This document shows, in pieces, positions 5,977 through 10,020 of a stretch of 10,020 bases of DNA. The first letter of the stretch is position 1, and the number at the start of each line of letters is the position of its first letter. Under the pieces are notes generated by a model, which had not been told where the DNA came from, made no database searches, and saw nothing but the letters and a program-made list of their open reading frames with translations. The translations under genes and the position numbers were made by a program. This DNA comes from an uncultured Porphyromonadaceae bacterium (lineage in GTDB: Bacteria; Bacteroidota; Bacteroidia; Bacteroidales; Muribaculaceae), in assembly GCA_905212215.1 (NCBI GenBank), contig CAJMDR010000045.1, positions 1 through 10,020 on the forward strand, in the 5' to 3' direction.

Positions 5977-7589
5977 GCCAAAGTGCATTGACGCTTAAAG
6001 ATAGAATTCTTCAGCTTCTGAGAGAGTGTGAATCCATTCTTTCAGGAGTTGAAGATGTATCCCTATCTCAAGAGATTAAGAAATCTCAAGAGCGTTTGAT
6101 GCAACCTATGCAGCTGGCAATTATAGGCAAAATCAGTAGCTCTAAATCAACATTAGTAAATGCCATACTGGGGCAGGCAGAGGTCGTAAGGACAGGACAA
6201 ATGGAGGAAACCTTCAATGTCAGCTGGCTTAAATATGGTGACTCTAATTCTGATATAAATGTTGTATTTAAGGACGGTAATGTTTCTTCTGTTCCAAGAG
6301 CGCAATGGGCGCAATGGGCATCACATCAGGAGAAAAATGTCCTGAAAGAGCAAGTCAAATATATTGAGGTCTTTTATGAACACGAAATTCTAAAAGACAT
6401 TAACATTATAGATACTCCCGGACTTGACGCTCTTAGTCAGATAGATTCTAAGAATACAATTTTATTCTTAAAGGAGGTTCACCCTGATGCTGTGGTCATG
6501 CTTTTTACAAAGAGTATCGCAGAATCAACGCTATCCGTTTTACAGGACTTCCAAAATGTAGGAGCTGGTGACTTTAATTTGTCAGCGATGAATGCCATTG
6601 GAGTCTTGTCTAAAGCCGATACAATATGGTCTGCGATGGAACCCGATAAGGATATTTTATCAATTGGGAACAGAGTTATTAAAACCACCTTATACGATAA
6701 ATATCCGGAAGTTAGGAAATCTTTATTCTCGATTCTTCCGGTTTCATCCCTGATAGGTTTATCATCCTCTACAATCAATGATAAAGATTATACCTCATTA
6801 AAGACTTTATGTTCGGTAGATGACTCTATTCTATTTGAAATGTTGTCCTCTCCTGACTTTTTCTTTGATGAAGAGTATTCAGTAGATGTTAATTCTGCTG
6901 AAAGACAACGCTTGTATAACAAGTTTGGGCTATATGGAATCTATATCTTGATTGAATCGCTTCGTCGAAATGAAGATGCAGGCGTAGTATTCTTGTCGGA
7001 TGTATTAAAAGAGAAAAGTGGCTTTGGAAAATTTCTTCTAACAGTGCAATCGCACTTTGGGAAAAGATCCACACTTATCAAGTCGCAAAGTATTTTGCAA
7101 CGATTGCTTAATGAAATAATTAGAGCAAAACAATTCCACATAGGAGAACAATATAATGCCATAGCACAAGCAGAAAATTTGATTGTAGCTGCACTACTTT
7201 CACTTCATGAATATAAGGAATGGGAATATCTTTCTAAATATTATGATGGGAAATTAGATTTAACAAGCGACGAAGCTGAGGAATTTGTCGCCTTATGTGG
7301 CGAACGAGGATATTCAGCTTCAGAACGACTGCGTTGTGATGGCTCCAAAACGCCATCTCAACTAATTGATATAGCTACAAGTCGTGCCCTATATTGGCAA
7401 AAACAATATAATATTTTTTCTGTAATTGAGCCTGAAAAGGCAGACTTTTATAAACTATTGATATCGTCATATAACTTACTGCTAATTGATATTCAAAAAG
7501 CGGTAGGTGAATACACATCGGCGAAAGAGATCATTGAGAGAACAACTGCGTTCCTCGGTCTTAATTATTCAAAAACCGCATTATCATGA
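5973..7589 (+). CDS. Dynamin-like GTPase 2 with atypical nucleotide-binding motifs
   Basis: This encodes 538 residues and is translationally coupled to dynamin 1 through ATGA at 5973-5976. The P-loop is GKISSSKST (52-60), with Ser57 where the consensus Gly stands directly before Lys58. G3 is DTPG (147-150), and the G4 equivalent is SKAD (213-216) instead of N/TKxD. The P-loop and DTPG positions are the same as in dynamin 1, although the sequences are otherwise very different. The Thr80 region (MEETFNVSW) may supply G2. The C-terminal half (about 290-538) looks helical, and I see no long hydrophobic segment like that of dynamin 1, so it may depend on its partner for membrane contact. It could have weakened nucleotide binding and act as a regulatory half of a heterodimer. 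Pairing is inferred from adjacency and coupling; the GTPase family call itself is solid. Confidence 0.8.
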   Translation: MSQSALTLKDRILQLLRECESILSGVEDVSLSQEIKKSQERLMQPMQLAIIGKISSSKSTLVNAILGQAEVVRTGQMEETFNVSWLKYGDSNSDINVVFKDGNVSSVPRAQWAQWASHQEKNVLKEQVKYIEVFYEHEILKDINIIDTPGLDALSQIDSKNTILFLKEVHPDAVVMLFTKSIAESTLSVLQDFQNVGAGDFNLSAMNAIGVLSKADTIWSAMEPDKDILSIGNRVIKTTLYDKYPEVRKSLFSILPVSSLIGLSSSTINDKDYTSLKTLCSVDDSILFEMLSSPDFFFDEEYSVDVNSAERQRLYNKFGLYGIYILIESLRRNEDAGVVFLSDVLKEKSGFGKFLLTVQSHFGKRSTLIKSQSILQRLLNEIIRAKQFHIGEQYNAIAQAENLIVAALLSLHEYKEWEYLSKYYDGKLDLTSDEAEEFVALCGERGYSASERLRCDGSKTPSQLIDIATSRALYWQKQYNIFSVIEPEKADFYKLLISSYNLLLIDIQKAVGEYTSAKEIIERTTAFLGLNYSKTALS

Positions 7590-9064
7590 ACTGGGTATCC
7601 ATAGACTTTGGCACAAGTTATTCATCAGCGACGGTTATGATTGATGATAAGCCTGTAAAAGTTCATCCAATGGGTGGACTCTACAATATGTATGGATTCC
7701 CTACGGTCGCATACGTTGATGATAAAAAGAGGATAAAAGTATGCAATGAAGCCTTGCCTTGGAGATGTCAGGATCCAGAGCGGTTTGTAAAAGATTTCAA
7801 ACTAAATATTCACGAAAACGAACTTGCATATTTAGGCGTCAGTTATTCTGATATAATAACTGAAATATTAAGAACTATAAAGTATTCAGCCGAATATGCT
7901 ATTGGTAATGACTCCATTGAAGGAGCTGTTATTACCATTCCTGCGACATATGCTGATAATGACCCGCGTAAGCAAATTATGCTTGATGCAGCAAAATCTG
8001 CCGGGTTTGTTGAAATTGAGTTTATAAAAGAAGCAGAGGCCGCTGCAATCTATTATCATAATCTGCAAAGGGCTCAGTCAGGAACAATCACCTTAATATA
8101 TGATTTAGGTGGCGGCACATTTGATCCGGCCTTGGTTGAGCATACCTCAGACGGATGTCGAATACTTGGATGTTCATCAGGAAAAGAATGTGGAGGAAAG
8201 TATTTTGAAGCAGCGCTTTATAAGCACTTCAAGTCAAAATATAGTTTCTCTTACAATGAAGATGAGACAATCAGGGTGCAACAGATTGATGGTATAGCTA
8301 AACTCTGTAAAGATATTAAGGAGGCATTGTCAAGTCAGGAATGTGTTTCATTTCCCGTTCCTCTCATGGCGCACACCACCATAGATTATACGCGAAATGA
8401 GTTTGAAGCTCTGATTAAGCCACTTCTTGAAAAGACATTTCAAGAATGTTCATCTTTAGTGCATTCTGCCGGTAAAAAATGGAGCGATATAAATCGAATA
8501 TTGCTAATTGGTGGGTCTACAGCTATTCCCTGTGTAAGATCTTATCTAAAACAATATCTTATCGGTCAAAATTGCAGTAATACACCAATCATACAGAATA
8601 AATCTGAGGAAGGGTTGATAGTTGACACATTGTTTGCGGTAAGCATTGGTGGTCTTCTTTATCACTTTTCACAAAAAATATATGATCCCAACAATGATTC
8701 TCCTGTCAACTATCATCAGATGGCATTATCCTATAAGAATGGAGATGGTTGTGAAAAGAATTGGATAAAAGCCGCGTACTTCTTTAACGAAGATTACAAG
8801 GTTAATGCGTCTGAATCCTCTTTTGATCTGATGATGGAGATATATCAAACGATTCTTGACAAGCTCGAACTTGAAAACGGGAATCTGGTATTTCAGCCTA
8901 TTGTAGATACTGTAGGTGAAGATGCAGTAGATTCTCTCGTCGAGATGCTTATATATCTTCAGCGAGATTTGGAAACACGAGGATACGAAACTTTCATCCA
9001 AGAGATATTTGATGTGGACTATTGGACTCCTATTACGGAAAGAGTATTAAATGTAAATGGGTAG
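7586..9064 (+). CDS. Hsp70-like ATPase lacking the usual substrate-binding domain, Sel1-like tail
   Basis: This encodes 492 residues. The actin-like ATPase domain (about 1-360) is complete: phosphate-1 motif IDFGTSYS (6-13), Lys70 or Lys72 in the VKDFKLN region, ITIPATYADNDPRK (117-129), EAEAAAIYY (149-157), phosphate-2 DLGGGTFDPALVE (173-185) and LLIGGSTAIP (306-315). Canonical DnaK is about 640 residues with a beta-sandwich substrate domain and lid. Here those are absent and a helical tail of about 125 residues follows. Residues about 377-400 (HQMALSYKNGDGCEKNW, then KAAYFF) resemble one Sel1/TPR repeat, suggesting a protein-binding role. The gene is coupled to dynamin 2 by ATGA at 7586-7589. 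No J-domain or GrpE partner is visible in the window. It is probably a cytosolic ATP-driven switch within this system rather than a general chaperone. Confidence 0.85.
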   Translation: MNWVSIDFGTSYSSATVMIDDKPVKVHPMGGLYNMYGFPTVAYVDDKKRIKVCNEALPWRCQDPERFVKDFKLNIHENELAYLGVSYSDIITEILRTIKYSAEYAIGNDSIEGAVITIPATYADNDPRKQIMLDAAKSAGFVEIEFIKEAEAAAIYYHNLQRAQSGTITLIYDLGGGTFDPALVEHTSDGCRILGCSSGKECGGKYFEAALYKHFKSKYSFSYNEDETIRVQQIDGIAKLCKDIKEALSSQECVSFPVPLMAHTTIDYTRNEFEALIKPLLEKTFQECSSLVHSAGKKWSDINRILLIGGSTAIPCVRSYLKQYLIGQNCSNTPIIQNKSEEGLIVDTLFAVSIGGLLYHFSQKIYDPNNDSPVNYHQMALSYKNGDGCEKNWIKAAYFFNEDYKVNASESSFDLMMEIYQTILDKLELENGNLVFQPIVDTVGEDAVDSLVEMLIYLQRDLETRGYETFIQEIFDVDYWTPITERVLNVNG

Positions 9065-9124
9065 TGATAGATTCCACAACACAATGAGACTCAATATTGA
9101 AAAATCAAATAAACAATAACAACA

Positions 9125-9940
9125 ATGAATAATCAAATCATTATCCCACAGGGCCGTTTCGCAGCTGATGATGCTGCTTTGGCCGCCAAAAGAGCCGCTT
9201 TGAAAGCGAAGCTCCTTTCAGGAGACAAAATCAGCCTCAAACCAGGAACCGGCAATGCTGTACAGGGCGGTGGCGAAGATTCATCAATCAGCATCCCCAA
9301 AGGAAAGTTAGCCTCCGATGATGCGGCTCTCAAAGCTAAAAGAGAAGCCCTGAAGAAGAAACTTATGGGCGGCGAAAAAATAACCCTCAAAGGTGACGGC
9401 AATGTTACCGGAACGAGCAACGCTCAGGATGCTACAATCAGCATTCCCAAGGGAAAGCTTGCTGCACAGTGGTATGAAAGCAATCCTACCTTACTCGAAG
9501 CCGAGAAGGCTGCTATGGCCAAGTGCTTTCCTAACTTTGAGTTGGGTAAACTCGATGACGGTCGTCTTTACTGGATGGGTGAACTCGCTCCGGGCGTTTA
9601 TGAGACCAAATTTGGCCGTAAAAAATCATACACAGTGATGGCGGTATATCAGAATAACCATCCAGTGCAACAAATGGGGTCATCTGTTTTCGTTTATCCT
9701 GTCTTACCGGACGCAGATGAATTGATTCATGATGGGCCTTTCTGCACTGCCCATATGCTTTATGATAGTGTGCGTGAGAAATATATCTGCACTGCGAATG
9801 CTGATGATATTCGAGTAGGAAATACCAAGACCACAGCAGCTTCAGTCTTAGGCTGGGCTGTAAAATGGCTCCTGGCATACGAATTAGTTCTTACAGGTGA
9901 TGCAACTGAAACTGAATTTCGCACACATGGGCTATTCTAA
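9125..9940 (+). CDS. Basic 50-residue repeats fused to an E2 (UBC-like) fold domain
   Basis: This encodes 271 residues. Residues 5-114 hold two full repeats and the start of a third, each opening with IPxGK/R and continuing as a basic Ala/Lys helix (DDAALKAKREALKKKL) and a Gly-rich linker, with an exact 50-residue period. Residues about 115-265 resemble a ubiquitin-conjugating-enzyme fold: strand GRLYWMGEL (146-154), YTVMAVYQNNHP (169-180), VFVYPVLP (188-195), His210 in TAHMLYD, a candidate active Cys222 in YICT, and a closing amphipathic helix VLGWAVKWLLAYELVLTGD (241-259) of the kind I recall in prokaryotic E2-like families. The resemblance is by pattern only; Cys222 lies about where the E2 cysteine follows the H...G.LC motif, but Gly is replaced. 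It starts 60 nt after the Hsp70 gene with an A-rich leader and is probably part of the same transcript. An E1-like (ThiF) or JAB gene would be expected just beyond the window if this is a conjugation system. Confidence 0.6.
   Translation: MNNQIIIPQGRFAADDAALAAKRAALKAKLLSGDKISLKPGTGNAVQGGGEDSSISIPKGKLASDDAALKAKREALKKKLMGGEKITLKGDGNVTGTSNAQDATISIPKGKLAAQWYESNPTLLEAEKAAMAKCFPNFELGKLDDGRLYWMGELAPGVYETKFGRKKSYTVMAVYQNNHPVQQMGSSVFVYPVLPDADELIHDGPFCTAHMLYDSVREKYICTANADDIRVGNTKTTAASVLGWAVKWLLAYELVLTGDATETEFRTHGLF
9137..9466 (+). repeat. 150-bp in-frame tandem repeats (2 full units plus start of a third)
   Basis: Units begin at 9137, 9287 and 9437, each exactly 150 bp apart, encoding the IPxGK...KAKL repeats. 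The protein repeats are close but the DNA has diverged, except at the unit starts, where ATCAGCATYCCCAARGGAAA is shared by units 2 and 3. The third unit breaks off after about ten codons into the E2-like domain. This pattern suggests old duplication kept by selection on the protein rather than recent slippage. Confidence 0.8.
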
Positions 9941-9967
9941 AAAGTAACCAGCGTATTAAATTAACTA

Positions 9968-10012
9968 GGGTGTTCAGTTTGATGTTCAAAAAAAACGTCA
10001 TTCAAAACACCT
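9968..10012. repeat. Imperfect inverted repeat after the last gene
   Basis: GGTGTT (9969-9974) pairs with AACACC (10006-10011), and TGATG further in pairs with CGTCA, around an A-rich loop. The two paired blocks are separated by mismatches. No T-run is visible before the window ends. It could be a leaky terminator, a regulatory RNA structure before the next gene or a mobile-element end. Confidence 0.3.
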
Positions 10013-10020
10013 GAAAAATT

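Noticed and set aside
9133..9420. Minus-strand 95-residue frame opposite the repeat region
   Set aside because: It is explained by the repeated, stop-poor composition of the coding strand.
1..10020. tRNA, rRNA, CRISPR arrays and insertion-sequence transposases
   Set aside because: No cloverleaf-like sequence, spaced repeat array, ribosomal RNA sequence or transposase motif was seen on either strand by eye.

Overview
The window looks like genomic DNA from a gut Bacteroidota organism (Bacteroidales). The evidence is a conjugative-transposon end with a TraQ-type protein and a T4-type lysozyme, a Bacteroidales-style tyrosine recombinase, A-rich gene leaders mostly without Shine-Dalgarno sequences, and a Bacteroides-type -7 promoter box (TAnnTTTG). 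No species can be named from the sequence alone.

Left part (1-2000), visibly richer in G+C: the 3' end of a traQ-like gene overlaps a secreted GH24-type lysozyme gene. A strong hairpin follows, then a 401-residue tyrosine recombinase whose start is best placed at 795. This reads as the terminal part of a conjugative transfer module plus a recombinase.

Junction (2001-2319): there is no conventional gene here. It holds two exact 14-bp inverted repeats (2088-2101 and 2285-2298) enclosing 183 bp. Inside, a perfect TAACTTTG -7 box on the minus strand points away from the operon to the right. The size and layout resemble the invertible promoters that Bacteroides uses for phase variation. I infer that this is an ON/OFF switch for the downstream operon, seen here in the OFF orientation, and that the adjacent recombinase is a candidate invertase. 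A minus-strand open frame of 55 codons in the same segment is a competing or additional explanation.

Right part (2320-9940), more A+T rich: six same-strand genes, of which the first five are tightly coupled (three ATGA overlaps and one 4-nt gap) and the sixth follows after 60 nt. In order they encode an ECF-like sigma factor, a protein with an anti-sigma-like N-terminus plus a C39-like cysteine peptidase domain and a Lys/Arg-free acidic tail, two dynamin-like GTPases, a short Hsp70-like ATPase with a Sel1-like tail instead of the usual substrate-binding domain, and a protein with basic 50-residue repeats followed by a domain resembling the E2 (UBC-like) fold. The operon probably continues to the right.

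How it may work (inference): the sigma factor and its neighbour would control expression. The dynamin pair would act on membranes. The Hsp70-like ATPase and E2-like protein would sense, remodel or tag proteins. Phase-variable expression beside a mobile element would fit a costly defence, stress or inter-bacterial conflict system. I do not recognise this gene combination as a named system, and it is the main candidate for something undescribed here.
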